Source of the DNA: Sphingomonas lacusdianchii | GTDB taxonomy: Bacteria; Pseudomonadota; Alphaproteobacteria; Sphingomonadales; Sphingomonadaceae | Length of the DNA stretch: 64,000 nt | Assembly: GCF_022664395.1 (NCBI RefSeq) | Contig: NZ_JAKRET010000002.1 | Coordinates: forward strand, 1-64,000 | Direction of reading: 5' to 3' | In this document: positions 51,916 through 60,933 of the stretch, piece by piece | Layout of the letters: every line of letters starts with the position of its first letter | Position numbering within the stretch: the first letter of the stretch is position 1 | Position numbers and translations under genes: made by a program | Notes under the pieces: generated by a model | Seen by the model: only the letters and a program-made list of their open reading frames with translations | Told to the model about the DNA's origin: nothing | Database searches by the model: none

Positions 51916-53286
51916 TTATTGCTGGACCGCGAATGGCGCGGGCAGGATGATTGCGGCGCACAGCCCGCCGCTGACCCGGTTGCGCAGTTCCAGCCGGCCG
52001 CCTTCACCCTCCACCGCGCGCTGCACGATCGACAGGCCGAGGCCGAAGCCGACCGTGTCCCGCTTGCGCGCGGTGTCGAGCCGGACGAACGGTTCGAGCA
52101 CGTCGCCCATCGATTCATCGGGAATGCCGGGGCCGTCATCCTCGACCCGGATCACCGTCGCGCCATCCTCCACGGCCAGCGTCAGCGTGACGCTGCCGCC
52201 ATAATGGATCGCGTTTTCGACCAGGTTGATGACCGCACGGCGAAAACCGGAGCGACGCACGGCGCGTTCGAAATGGTCGGGGCCGACATAGGTCGCATCA
52301 TGGCCATGGTCGGCGGCATCGTCGACGATACTGGCGCACAATACCGCCAGATCGACCAGCACGGCGCGTTCGGGTTCGCTCTCGCCGCCGAGAAAGGCGA
52401 GCAGCGAGGTGACCATCGCCTCCATTTCGGCGAGGTCGTTCTGGACCGTCTCGCGCACGTCGCGGTCGTAAATGGCGTCGGTGCGCAGCCGCAGCCGGGC
52501 GAGCGGGGTGCGCAGGTCGTGGCCGACCGCCGCCAGCGCGCGGGTCCGCTCGTCGATCAGGCGGTGGATGCGCGCCTGCAACCCGTTGAAGGCGACGACG
52601 AGGCGGCGGACCTCGCTCGGCCCCGCTTCCTCGATGGTCGGGAGGGTGGAGCCGCCACCGGGACCGAAGCGGTCGACCGCGTCGGCCAGTTGCCGCATCG
52701 GGCGCAGCGTGCGGCGGATCAGCAGCCCGCCGACCACCATCAGCGCGATCGCCGGGATCAGCGCCAGCAGGATGCGGCCGATGGCGAGGTCAAAGGCGCG
52801 CAGCGGTTCGAGCGTGCGGAAATAGAGCCAGCTGCCATCGTCGAGCCGTAGCGCCCCGCTGACCACCGATCGGCGGCCCTGTCCGATCAGCGTCAGATGC
52901 AGGCCGGTAGGGGCGAGGCTCGGCTCCCATGCCAGCACCTGTTGTTCCATCTCGCGCAGTTCGGTGCCGCTGGCGGGCAGTTCGGGCGCGGTCGCGCGCC
53001 ATTGGACCGCATAGCGTTCGGTGGTCAGTTCCGCTGCCATGCCCGCCCGCTGGGTCACCGGGCGTTCCTCGACGATGCGTCTGGCGATCACCAGATGTTC
53101 GGCCAGCCGGCGGGCTTCGTCGTCGCGCACCGAAAACTGGCTGGCGCGTTCGTAGAGCAGCACCGACACGCCGAATTCGATGACGATCGTCAGCAGCAGG
53201 ATCGCGACGATCCGCCCGATCAGGCCGAACGGAAGCGCCGGTATCCGCCGCGCCTCTGCCACCTCAGCGCCGCTCGACGGGGACAT
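51916..53286 (-). CDS. sensor histidine kinase, EnvZ-like
   Basis: 456 residues. Two membrane helices (about 20-45 and 170-192) bracket a periplasmic sensor domain. HAMP region RRTLRPMRQLADAVDRFG, dimerisation box AAVGHDLRTPLARLR with phosphoacceptor His256, N box VINLVENAIHYGG, G boxes VEDDGPGIPDE and GFGLGLSIVQR. Its start lies inside the end of the response regulator gene (23-bp overlap). Signal sensed is unknown; the domain plan is that of osmolarity- or envelope-sensing kinases. Confidence 0.93.
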   Translation of the reverse strand: MSPSSGAEVAEARRIPALPFGLIGRIVAILLLTIVIEFGVSVLLYERASQFSVRDDEARRLAEHLVIARRIVEERPVTQRAGMAAELTTERYAVQWRATAPELPASGTELREMEQQVLAWEPSLAPTGLHLTLIGQGRRSVVSGALRLDDGSWLYFRTLEPLRAFDLAIGRILLALIPAIALMVVGGLLIRRTLRPMRQLADAVDRFGPGGGSTLPTIEEAGPSEVRRLVVAFNGLQARIHRLIDERTRALAAVGHDLRTPLARLRLRTDAIYDRDVRETVQNDLAEMEAMVTSLLAFLGGESEPERAVLVDLAVLCASIVDDAADHGHDATYVGPDHFERAVRRSGFRRAVINLVENAIHYGGSVTLTLAVEDGATVIRVEDDGPGIPDESMGDVLEPFVRLDTARKRDTVGFGLGLSIVQRAVEGEGGRLELRNRVSGGLCAAIILPAPFAVQQ

Positions 53287-53974
53287 TCAGCATATAGCCG
53301 ACGCCGCGCACGGTGACGATCGGCGGCGTGCCGCCGGCGGTCGACAGCTTGCGGCGCAAACGGCTGATGAGCACATCGATGCTGCGGTCGGACGAATCGC
53401 CCAGCCGGGTACGCGACAATTCGATCAGCCGTTCGCGCGCGATCACCCGTTGCGCATGGTCGAGCAGCACGACCAGCAGGTCGAATTCGGCCCCGGTCAG
53501 GTCGACCGCCGCGCCGGTGGGTGAGGTCAGTTCGCGGCGCGGCAGGTTCGCGGTCCAGCCTTCGAAGCTGTAGATGCCTTCCTCGCGCTGCGCCGCCTGT
53601 GCGTTCAACTCGCCCCGGCGCAGCACGGCGCGGACGCGGGCGATCAGTTCGCGCGTGCCGAACGGCTTGGGCAGATAGTCGTCGGCACCGAGTTCGAGGC
53701 CGATGACGCGGTCGACCTCGCTGCCCTTGGCCGACACGAAGATGATCGGCACGGCGCTGTTCTGCCGGATCTGGCGGCACAGGTCGATGCCGCTGGTGCC
53801 GGGCAGCATGATGTCGAGCAGGATCAGGTCGACCGGCCCCTGTTCCAGCGCCAGCCACATTTCGGGCGCGGCGGAACAGGTGCGGACATGATAGCCATTT
53901 TCCTGCAGCGCGCGGGCGGTCAGCGTGCGGAGCGCGGGATCGTCCTCGACGACGATGATCGATGGGGCGGTCAT
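53264..53974 (-). CDS. OmpR-family response regulator
   Basis: 236 residues: receiver domain with acidic pocket Glu10-Asp11-Asp12, phosphorylation site Asp54 (LILLDIMLPG), Lys103 (LPKPFGTRELIARV), and a C-terminal winged helix (LTGAEFDLLVVLLDH, RSIDVLISRLRRKL, TVRGVGYML). Encoded directly before the kinase gene. Targets unknown; nothing in the neighbourhood singles out a regulon. Confidence 0.95.
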   Translation of the reverse strand: MTAPSIIVVEDDPALRTLTARALQENGYHVRTCSAAPEMWLALEQGPVDLILLDIMLPGTSGIDLCRQIRQNSAVPIIFVSAKGSEVDRVIGLELGADDYLPKPFGTRELIARVRAVLRRGELNAQAAQREEGIYSFEGWTANLPRRELTSPTGAAVDLTGAEFDLLVVLLDHAQRVIARERLIELSRTRLGDSSDRSIDVLISRLRRKLSTAGGTPPIVTVRGVGYMLNVPVERR

Positions 53975-54030
53975 GCGGGGTGGCTCGGGTTGGTCATGGC
54001 GTATTCGGTCCCGGCGGCAATCGATGAAAT

Positions 54031-54144
54031 CGTTCGTCCCGAGTAGCCGCTGAGCCTGTCGAAGCGGCGTATCGAAGGACCGTTTGTGGCGGGTGCTTCG
54101 ATACGGGCCTTCGACTACGCTCAGTCCCTACTCAGCACGAACGG
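54031..54144. repeat. REP-like inverted repeat
   Basis: CGTTCGTCCCGAGTAG at the left end and CTACTCAGCACGAACGG at the right end are imperfect inverted copies. Inside are GAGCCTGTCGAAG, GTATCGAAG and their partners CTTCGATAC and CTTCGACTACGCTCAG. Same family of words as the repeat at 48634-48744. It fills the gap between the response regulator start and the M14 peptidase stop and could end transcripts of the latter's neighbourhood. Confidence 0.65.
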
Positions 54145-54184
54145 CATTTGAGAATACAGACTTAGGGGAAGGCTGCGACGCCGG

Positions 54185-55957
54185 TCAATTCGTCTCGCGC
54201 CCGATCGGATACAGCAGAAACCGTTCGTCATAATAAGGCGTGCGGGCATAGAACCACTGCAACCGCGCAGTGGCGTCGTTCGCGAATTCGGGATCGGCGG
54301 CGAGCTTCGCGTCGAATTCCGCCTTCAGCTTCGGGTTGCTTGCCAGCATTTTGTCGGCGAGCGGGGCGATGGCATAGCCTTCGATATATTCGGTGCGGGC
54401 CAGCATCGCCGGGGCCATGTTCCATGCCAGCACCCCGTCCTCGCTTTCGGGTTCGAGCAGAAAGGCGGCGAGCAGACCCAGCGGCTGCTCGGCGGGGACG
54501 CGGACCGATCCAGGTGGCATCGTCTCGCGGCGGCGTTCGTGGACGATCTTTGCCTCCAGCGGGACATGGCCTTCGCTGGCCGGCTGCAATTTCGGTTCGG
54601 TCGCGCGCGCCATGTCGAGGTCGAGCGTGCGGGGGGCGTCGATCGGCTCGTAGCGGATGCCATGCAGTTTCAGCAGGTCGATGACGTGCGGCAGAGTGGC
54701 GGGAACCCACCATGCTTTCGGCAGGCTGACGGTCTTGTCGGGCAGGCTGCCGAACACCGGCATTTTGAACGTCACCGGCTTGGGCAGCCAGCGCAGTTCG
54801 TCGCGGCCCGATGCGGGCGAGCGGTAGCTGTCGTGCGCCAGTCCGAGGAAATCGACGCTGTAGAGCGGGGTCGGGTTCGGTTTCCATGTCATCGTCGCGC
54901 TGGTCGGGCGGTCGGCGCGGTCGGCGTCGATCGCCGCGCGCAGTTCGGCGGCACGATCGGCGGCGATGCGGAGCGATTCCTCGACGAACACATAGGTGCC
55001 GAGCACGCGCTGGTAATAGGGTTTGAGCGAATGCGTCTCGACCAGCACGGTCGGGATATGGGCGATGTCGCCATAGCCGGTCGAGAAACGCGGCGTGTCG
55101 ACGTCCTGGCTCATGCCCTTTTCCGGGGCGCGATTGTCGAGCGTGCTGACATAATAGCCGGGGGTGTGGCCGCCACGTTTCAGCGCGGCGTCCATGGCCG
55201 GGCGCAGCCGCGTGTCGAGAAACCGGCCGATGGCTGCCGAGCGGGCGTAATAGCCCCGCCAGCCCGAAAAGGCGTAGGTGACGTCGTAGCGATGATCAAT
55301 GCCGTCGGTGACGTGCAGGTCGAGATACAGGACCGGGTCGAGCCGGCGGATGAGGCCGATCATCGCCTGCGTCTCCGGCGCGTCGGCTTTCAGGTAATCG
55401 CGGTTGAGGTTGAGATTCTGCGCGGTGGTGCGCCAGCCCATATCCTTCGGCCCGCGCTGGTTCGGGCGGTTATACGGGCCGGAGCGTTCGTGGCCGTCGA
55501 CATTGTAGATGGGGACGAACACCAGATCGACCTTGTCGAGCAGCCTGTCCTTGCCGCGCAGCGCGATGTCGCGCAGCAGCATCAGCCCGGCATCCTTGCC
55601 CTCGATCTCACCGGCATGGATGCCGGCTTGCACCAGCACGACCGGCTTGTTCGCCGCGCCCTTGTGTGCGCGGACCGCGTAGAGCTCGCGGCCTTGCGGG
55701 CTTTTGCCGAAGATTTCGATGGTCAGTAGCGGGGACGCCGCGACCAGCCGGTCGATCCATGCGCGGGTTGCCGCATAGTCGGGCGTGGTGACGAAACCGC
55801 TCGCTTCGGCCGGGGTGATCCACGGGTCGTTCGGTTTGGCGACCAGCTTCTCGCTGGCGCCGTGCCACGCGCGGATTGGTGGCAGTGGGGCTTCGAGCGG
55901 GCTTTGGGCGGTGGCGGCGGAGGCGAGCAGGGCGGCGGCGAGGATCAGGAAACGCAT
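54185..55957 (-). CDS. M14-family zinc metallocarboxypeptidase, secreted
   Basis: 590 residues. Signal peptide MRFLILAAALLASAATAQ. Zinc site His114 and Glu117 (AGIHAGEIEGKDAG) and His215 (YLDLHVTDGIDH), substrate-binding NLNLNRDYLKAD, and VLVETHSLKPYYQRV with a probable catalytic Glu. A long C-terminal half (residues 330-590) lacks peptidase motifs and is likely beta-rich. Start is the ATG at 55957; the frame open to 56458 crosses an intergenic repeat and is rejected. Probably cleaves peptides in the periplasm. Confidence 0.92.
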   Translation of the reverse strand: MRFLILAAALLASAATAQSPLEAPLPPIRAWHGASEKLVAKPNDPWITPAEASGFVTTPDYAATRAWIDRLVAASPLLTIEIFGKSPQGRELYAVRAHKGAANKPVVLVQAGIHAGEIEGKDAGLMLLRDIALRGKDRLLDKVDLVFVPIYNVDGHERSGPYNRPNQRGPKDMGWRTTAQNLNLNRDYLKADAPETQAMIGLIRRLDPVLYLDLHVTDGIDHRYDVTYAFSGWRGYYARSAAIGRFLDTRLRPAMDAALKRGGHTPGYYVSTLDNRAPEKGMSQDVDTPRFSTGYGDIAHIPTVLVETHSLKPYYQRVLGTYVFVEESLRIAADRAAELRAAIDADRADRPTSATMTWKPNPTPLYSVDFLGLAHDSYRSPASGRDELRWLPKPVTFKMPVFGSLPDKTVSLPKAWWVPATLPHVIDLLKLHGIRYEPIDAPRTLDLDMARATEPKLQPASEGHVPLEAKIVHERRRETMPPGSVRVPAEQPLGLLAAFLLEPESEDGVLAWNMAPAMLARTEYIEGYAIAPLADKMLASNPKLKAEFDAKLAADPEFANDATARLQWFYARTPYYDERFLLYPIGRETN

Positions 55958-56004
55958 GGCGCAATCGTAGCGGATGCTGGCAGCGACGCCAGTGTCCGTA
56001 TTCC

Positions 56005-56086
56005 GTCGCCCCTGCGCAGGCTGGGGCATCCTGCGGCGGGGAGGCGCTTCATTACCGGGAGATCCCGGCCGTCGCAGGGATGACGA
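56005..56086. repeat. dispersed intergenic repeat (palindromic)
   Basis: Contains CCCCTGCGCAGGCTGGGG and, 40 bp later, GGGAGATCCCGGCCGTCGCAGGGATGACG, two palindromic units of a kind scattered through sphingomonad intergenic regions. It lies between two divergent genes, upstream of the M14 peptidase and the MFS gene. Family identity is from pattern memory, not comparison. Confidence 0.5.
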
Positions 56087-56269
56087 TGGGGGCAGGATTG
56101 CTCGCCAATCCATTCCCCAGCCGGAACGATCCGTTCCGTAACAAGTTGTTGCTCGGCAATACCCCTGTATGGAGCCACGGCGATCGCCCCGGCCTATGAG
56201 TTCAAGCCGCACGAACGGCCGTTCCTGCCCGGTTCGCCCGCCACGCCCGAGCACCCGTTCGCGCGTCGC

Positions 56270-57841
56270 GTGGGCTATTTCGCGATCGGCATGTTGCTGG
56301 GCGTCACCGGCGGGTTCAATAACGGGCTGCTGATCGCCAACCTGCCGCAGATCCAGGGGTCGCTGGGGCTCACCCCGGTCGAGGGCGGGTGGCTGACCGC
56401 GATCTATTCGATGACCAGCGTGTGCATGTCGATGCTGCTCATCAAGTTCCGTCAGCAATTCGGGTTACAGCGGTTTACGCGTATCTTCCTGTTGGCCTTC
56501 CTGATCCTGAACGTGTTGCAGGTTTTCGTCCACAGCTATGGCGTGCAGTTGATCGTGCGCGGGGCCGCCGGGGTGGCGGGCAGCGCGCTGACGACCTTGT
56601 GCTTCCTCTATATCATGCAGGCGCTGCCCGCCGCCGCGCGGCTGTCGGGGATGATCATCGGCTTTGGCGCGTCGCAGGTGGCGCTGCCGCTGGCGCGCAC
56701 TTTATCGCCGCTGCTGTTGGCCGATGGGCGGATCGAGGCGCTGTTCCTGTTCGAACTGGGGCTGACGCTGATGTGTCTCGGCGCGGTGGCCTTGCTGCGC
56801 CTGCCGCCGTCGGAGCGGACCCCGGCGTTCGAGCGGATCGACTTCCTGACCTTCGCGCTGTTCGCACCCGGCATCGCGCTGCTGTGCGCGGTGCTGGTGC
56901 AGGGGCGGATCCAGTGGTGGTCGACGCCGTGGCTGGGATACGCCACCGCCGCCGCCATCCCGCTGATTGGCGGGGCGCTGCTGATCGAGCATAACCGCGC
57001 CAATCCGCTGCTCAACACGCGATGGATGCTCGGGCGCAACATCGTGCGCTTCGCGATCGTCGCCGCATCGCTGCGTATCCTGCTGTCCGAACAGACGTTC
57101 GGCGCGGTCGGGCTGCTGACCGTCGTCGGCATGGGCAATGATCAGCTGGTGACATTGAGCCTCGTCATGACGCTGGCGTCGATCGCGGGGCTGGTCGTCT
57201 GCCTCAAGACGCTGAACATGCAGGATTTGTACAAGCCGGTGGTGATCGCGGTCGCGCTGATCGGCATCGGCGCGTGGATGGATTCGGATTCGACCAACCT
57301 GACCCGCCCGTCGAGCCTGTATGTCAGCCAGTCGATCATCGCCTTTGCCGCGCTCTACTTCCTCGGACCGATGGTGATGATCGGCATCTTTCGCGCGCTG
57401 GCGCGGGGGCCGAGCCATATCATCAGCTTCTCGGCGATCTTCAGCATTTCGCAGACGATGGGCGGGCTGGCCGGGACCGCACTGCTGGGATCGTTCCAGA
57501 TCGTGCGCGAGAAATATCACGCGTTCGAACTGACCCAGAGCCTGACGGTGACCGATCCGCTGGTCGTGCAGCGTATCCAGCAACTGGGTGGCGCCTATGC
57601 CCGCGTGCTCGGCGACGCGACGCTGCGGCAGGCGTCGGGCACGGGGCTGCTGGGGCAACAGGTGACGCGGGAGGCGAACATCCTCGCCTATAACGATGTC
57701 TTCCTCGCCGTCGCGATCCTGTCGGCGGCGATGGTGGTGTGGCTGGGCGCGCTGTGGCTGCGCTTCCGCCTGAAGGGCGTGAACCCGCTCGCCGCCGATC
57801 TCGCCGCCGTGCAACGCATGCGACAGCAGCAAATGTCATGA
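56270..57841 (+). CDS. DHA2-type MFS multidrug transporter
   Basis: 523 residues from a GTG at 56270, with about 14 hydrophobic segments: GYFAIGMLLGVTGGFNNGLLIANLPQIQGSLGL, VEGGWLTAIYSMTS, and SLVMTLASIAGLVVC. In-frame sequence before this GTG (YEFKPHERPFLPGSPATPEHP, 56195-56257) looks like the normal cytoplasmic N-terminus of this family, yet no ATG, GTG or TTG lies in frame ahead of it. An unusual start such as ATC 56183 after GGAG is possible. Overlaps the HlyD gene by ATGA. Exports drugs or metabolites with the HlyD and NodT proteins encoded next. Confidence 0.85.
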   Translation: MGYFAIGMLLGVTGGFNNGLLIANLPQIQGSLGLTPVEGGWLTAIYSMTSVCMSMLLIKFRQQFGLQRFTRIFLLAFLILNVLQVFVHSYGVQLIVRGAAGVAGSALTTLCFLYIMQALPAAARLSGMIIGFGASQVALPLARTLSPLLLADGRIEALFLFELGLTLMCLGAVALLRLPPSERTPAFERIDFLTFALFAPGIALLCAVLVQGRIQWWSTPWLGYATAAAIPLIGGALLIEHNRANPLLNTRWMLGRNIVRFAIVAASLRILLSEQTFGAVGLLTVVGMGNDQLVTLSLVMTLASIAGLVVCLKTLNMQDLYKPVVIAVALIGIGAWMDSDSTNLTRPSSLYVSQSIIAFAALYFLGPMVMIGIFRALARGPSHIISFSAIFSISQTMGGLAGTALLGSFQIVREKYHAFELTQSLTVTDPLVVQRIQQLGGAYARVLGDATLRQASGTGLLGQQVTREANILAYNDVFLAVAILSAAMVVWLGALWLRFRLKGVNPLAADLAAVQRMRQQQMS

Positions 57842-58986
57842 CCGATACGCAACTTACCGAAGACGAAAAACAGCGGCTGACCGACCCGGTGGAGGTGCCG
57901 CGCGAACCGGCAAAGGCGCGTGGCTGGGCCCCGCCGCGCGGGTCGCTGAAATCCACGATGGGCTTCGTCGCGCTGCTGCTCGGCGGCATTGCGCTGGCGC
58001 TCTATGCGTGGGGGCTGTGGCCGTTCGGCAGCGCGATTCAGGCGACCGACAATGCCTATGTCCGCGGGCAGACGACGATCATCGCGCCGCAGGTCAACGG
58101 CTATGTCACGCAAGTGCTGGTCCGCGATTTTCAGGATGTGAAGGCCGGGCAGGTGCTGGCCCGGATCGACGACCGCATCTATCGCCAGCGCGTCGATCAG
58201 GCGCGGGCCGGGCTGGCGGCGCAACAGGCGAACCTCGCCAATTCGCAACAAAGCGAACGGTCGAGCGAAGCGAGTCTCGGCGGGCAGGCGGCGGCGGTCG
58301 TCAATGCGCAGGCACAGCTGGCGCGGGCGCAGGCCGATATGGCACGCGTCAACGATCTGGTTGCGCAGGGGTCGGTGTCGCTGCGCGAACGCGACCAGAC
58401 GCTGGCAGCGCTTCGCGCCGCACAGGCCGGGGTGTTGCAGGCGCAGGCGCAGCGTAGCGTCGCGCAGGAACAGGTGCGGACGGTGACGGTCGGGCGCGGC
58501 GGGCTGAACGCAGCGGTCGAGAATGCACGCGCGGCGGTGCGGCTGGCCGAGATCGATCTGGCCAACACGATCATCCGCGCGCCGCAGGACGGACGGCTGG
58601 GCGAGGTCGGGGTGCGGCTGGGGCAATATGTGACGGCCGGCACGCAGATGATGTTCCTCGTGCCGCCGACCGTGTGGGTCACCGCCAATTTCAAGGAAGC
58701 GCAGACGGCGCGCATGGCGCCGGGACAGCCGGCGACGATCCGCGTCGATGCGCTCGACCGGGCGGAGCTGCGCGGGCGGGTCGAACGCATCGCGCCTGCC
58801 GCCGCCAACGAGTTCGCGGTGATCCGGGCGGACAATGCCACGGGTAACTTCGTGAAGGTGGCGCAGCGTATTCCGGTGCGGATCGCGATCGATGCGCGCG
58901 ATCCGCTGATCCAGCGACTGCGGCCGGGCATGTCGGTCGAGGCGCGGGTCGATACCCGTAGCGGCGTATCCCCGGCGGCGCGGTGA
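57838..58986 (+). CDS. HlyD/EmrA-family membrane fusion protein
   Basis: 382 residues. Cytoplasmic N-terminus, one membrane helix (GFVALLLGGIALALYAWGLW), then the biotinyl-lipoyl-like segment ATDNAYVRGQTTIIAPQVNGYV, a coiled-coil hairpin (about 95-215), the second lipoyl half TIIRAPQDGRLGEVGVRLGQYV and a beta-barrel domain. It links the MFS pump to the outer membrane channel. Coupled at both ends (ATGA with the MFS gene, GTGA with the NodT gene). Confidence 0.93.
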   Translation: MTDTQLTEDEKQRLTDPVEVPREPAKARGWAPPRGSLKSTMGFVALLLGGIALALYAWGLWPFGSAIQATDNAYVRGQTTIIAPQVNGYVTQVLVRDFQDVKAGQVLARIDDRIYRQRVDQARAGLAAQQANLANSQQSERSSEASLGGQAAAVVNAQAQLARAQADMARVNDLVAQGSVSLRERDQTLAALRAAQAGVLQAQAQRSVAQEQVRTVTVGRGGLNAAVENARAAVRLAEIDLANTIIRAPQDGRLGEVGVRLGQYVTAGTQMMFLVPPTVWVTANFKEAQTARMAPGQPATIRVDALDRAELRGRVERIAPAAANEFAVIRADNATGNFVKVAQRIPVRIAIDARDPLIQRLRPGMSVEARVDTRSGVSPAAR

Positions 58987-60350
58987 GGGGACGGATCGCC
59001 CTGACGGCACTGGCGTTTCTCGGCGCCTGTGCTCCGCCCGAACGACCGCATCCGGAGGCAGCGGCGGTTGCACCGCCGATGGCGTGGCGCACCCCGTTGC
59101 CGGGCAGCGTGCCGATAACGGCGAACTGGTGGCAGGCATTCGGCGATCCCGAACTGACCCGACTGGTCGAGGCGGCGCTGGCCAACAATCCCGACATCGC
59201 CATCGCCGCCGCGCGCGTGGCCGAGGCGCGCGGGCAGGAGCGGGTGGCACGCGCGGCGCGCTTCCCGACGCTCGACGCCGGGGTGGGATTGATCGAGCAG
59301 CGTGCGCTCAACGCGTTCGGATCGGCGACGACCGGCACTTCGCTGCAACCCGTGTTCCAGTCGGCCTATGAGATCGACCTGTTCGGGCGGGTCGGGCAGA
59401 CGATCGCGGCGGCGCGGCTGACGGGCGATGCCGCCGCCGCCGCCGCCGACAGCGCCCGGCTGGCGGTCGCCGCCGCTGCCGCCAGCGGCTATGTGACGTT
59501 GCGCGGCCTCGATGCGCGGATCGAGACCGTACGGGCGACGATCGCGTCGCGGGGCGAGGCGTTGCGCATCGCCCGTTCGCGCGCGGAGGCGGGCTATACT
59601 TCGCAACTCGAACTGCGACAGGCCGAGGCCGAATATGCCGGCGTGACGCAGACGCTGCCGCAGCTCGAACTGCTGGCGCGGCGGCAGGAAAATGCGTTGG
59701 CGCTACTGACCGGCACGCCGCCGCGGGCGATTGACCGCGGACGGGCCTTGGAGGCGCTGGTGCCGCCACCGATACCGGCGGGGCTGCCGTCCGACCTGTT
59801 GCGGCGCCGGCCCGATATCGCGCAGGCCGAGGCGACGCTGGCGGCGAGCGATGCGTCGCTGGCGGGGGCACGCGCGCAGTTTCTGCCGTCGCTGCGGCTG
59901 ACCGGATCGACCGGGGAAGTGCTGTCGAGTGCGCTGCCCAATCCGGTCGGCATCTGGTCGATCGGGGCGAGCGTGCTAGCGCCGCTGTTCCGGGGCGGGC
60001 AATTGCGTGGGAATTACGATGCGGCGACCGCCCGACGGGATCAGGCCGCCTTCGCCTATCAACGCAGCGTGCTGACCGCGTTTCGCGAGGTCGAGGATGC
60101 GCTGGCGGCGGTCGACAGGCTGGCGGTGCAGCGGCGCGCGCTGGAGGCGCAACGCACGGCAACGGCCGAAGCGCTACGCCATGCCACCAACCGCTATCGG
60201 GCCGGCTACAGCCCCTATCTGGAACAGCTCGACGCACAGCGGGCGTTGTTCAGCGCCGAATTGTCGCTCGAACAGGTGCGGGCCGATCAGTTGAACGCGC
60301 TGGTCGCGCTGTATCAGGCGATGGGCGGCGGCTGGGGGACCGGCGAATGA
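58983..60350 (+). CDS. outer membrane efflux lipoprotein, NodT/OprM family
   Basis: 455 residues from a GTG overlapping the HlyD stop. Lipoprotein signal with lipobox LGAC (Cys16). Two TolC-like repeats: ANWWQAFGDPELTRLVEAAL and DIAIAAARVAEARGQERVARAARFP in the first half, PSDLLRRRPDIAQAEATLAASDASLAGARAQFLPSL (the NodT signature region) in the second, and FREVEDALAAVDRL near the end. Forms the trimeric exit duct of the tripartite pump. Confidence 0.93.
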   Translation: MRGRIALTALAFLGACAPPERPHPEAAAVAPPMAWRTPLPGSVPITANWWQAFGDPELTRLVEAALANNPDIAIAAARVAEARGQERVARAARFPTLDAGVGLIEQRALNAFGSATTGTSLQPVFQSAYEIDLFGRVGQTIAAARLTGDAAAAAADSARLAVAAAAASGYVTLRGLDARIETVRATIASRGEALRIARSRAEAGYTSQLELRQAEAEYAGVTQTLPQLELLARRQENALALLTGTPPRAIDRGRALEALVPPPIPAGLPSDLLRRRPDIAQAEATLAASDASLAGARAQFLPSLRLTGSTGEVLSSALPNPVGIWSIGASVLAPLFRGGQLRGNYDAATARRDQAAFAYQRSVLTAFREVEDALAAVDRLAVQRRALEAQRTATAEALRHATNRYRAGYSPYLEQLDAQRALFSAELSLEQVRADQLNALVALYQAMGGGWGTGE

Positions 60351-60856
60351 TCCGGGTCGCGACGATGGAGGACGTTCCCACGCTGCACGCGCTGGTCGAG
60401 GCGGCGTTTCGCGGCGAATCGGCGCGGGGCGGGTGGACGCATGAGGCGGACCTGCTCGACGGGCAGCGCATCGATCGCGCGGCGCTGACCGATGTGATGA
60501 CCGATCCCGATCGCACGATCCTGATGACCGACGATGCGACCGGATGCGTCCAGGTGTCGCAGATCGCGCCGGACCTGGCCGCGCTGGGCCTGTTGGCGGT
60601 GCGGCCGGACGTGCAGGCCGGCGGGCTGGGGCGGCGGCTGGTGCTGGCGGCGGAGGACCATGCCGTGCGCATCCATGGCGCCCGGAGGATGGAGATGACG
60701 GTCATAGCCGTGCGGGACGAACTGATCGCATGGTATGCGCGGCAGGGCTATTGCCGCACCGGCGAAATCCGGCCGTTCCCGATGGACGATCCGCGCTTCG
60801 GCCTGCCGCGCCAGCCCCTGTCGTTCGTCGTACTGGAACGCAGCCTGCCGCGATGA
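60347..60856 (+). CDS. GNAT-family N-acetyltransferase
   Basis: 169 residues. GNAT fold: MIRVATMEDVPTLHALVEAAF, ALGLLAVRPDVQAGGLGRRLVLAAEDHA with the acetyl-CoA pyrophosphate loop (Q-x-G-G-L-G), and ELIAWYARQGYCRTGEIRPF. Starts inside the NodT stop region (4-bp overlap), so it belongs to the efflux operon and may modify the exported compound. Acceptor unknown. Confidence 0.9.
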   Translation: MIRVATMEDVPTLHALVEAAFRGESARGGWTHEADLLDGQRIDRAALTDVMTDPDRTILMTDDATGCVQVSQIAPDLAALGLLAVRPDVQAGGLGRRLVLAAEDHAVRIHGARRMEMTVIAVRDELIAWYARQGYCRTGEIRPFPMDDPRFGLPRQPLSFVVLERSLPR

Positions 60857-60871
60857 CCGCCGAAACGACAA

Positions 60872-60897
60872 GCCCCGCCCGGGGGACCGGACGGGGC
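60872..60897. terminator. GC hairpin between convergent GNAT and TetR genes
   Basis: GCCCCG (60872-60877) pairs with CGGGGC (60892-60897), with further pairs inside, 16 bp after the GNAT stop and 37 bp before the TetR stop on the other strand. Likely bidirectional. Confidence 0.55.
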
Positions 60898-60933
60898 CTG
60901 CAACGGCAGCGCAAGGGAGTGCGCGAGTTCGGT

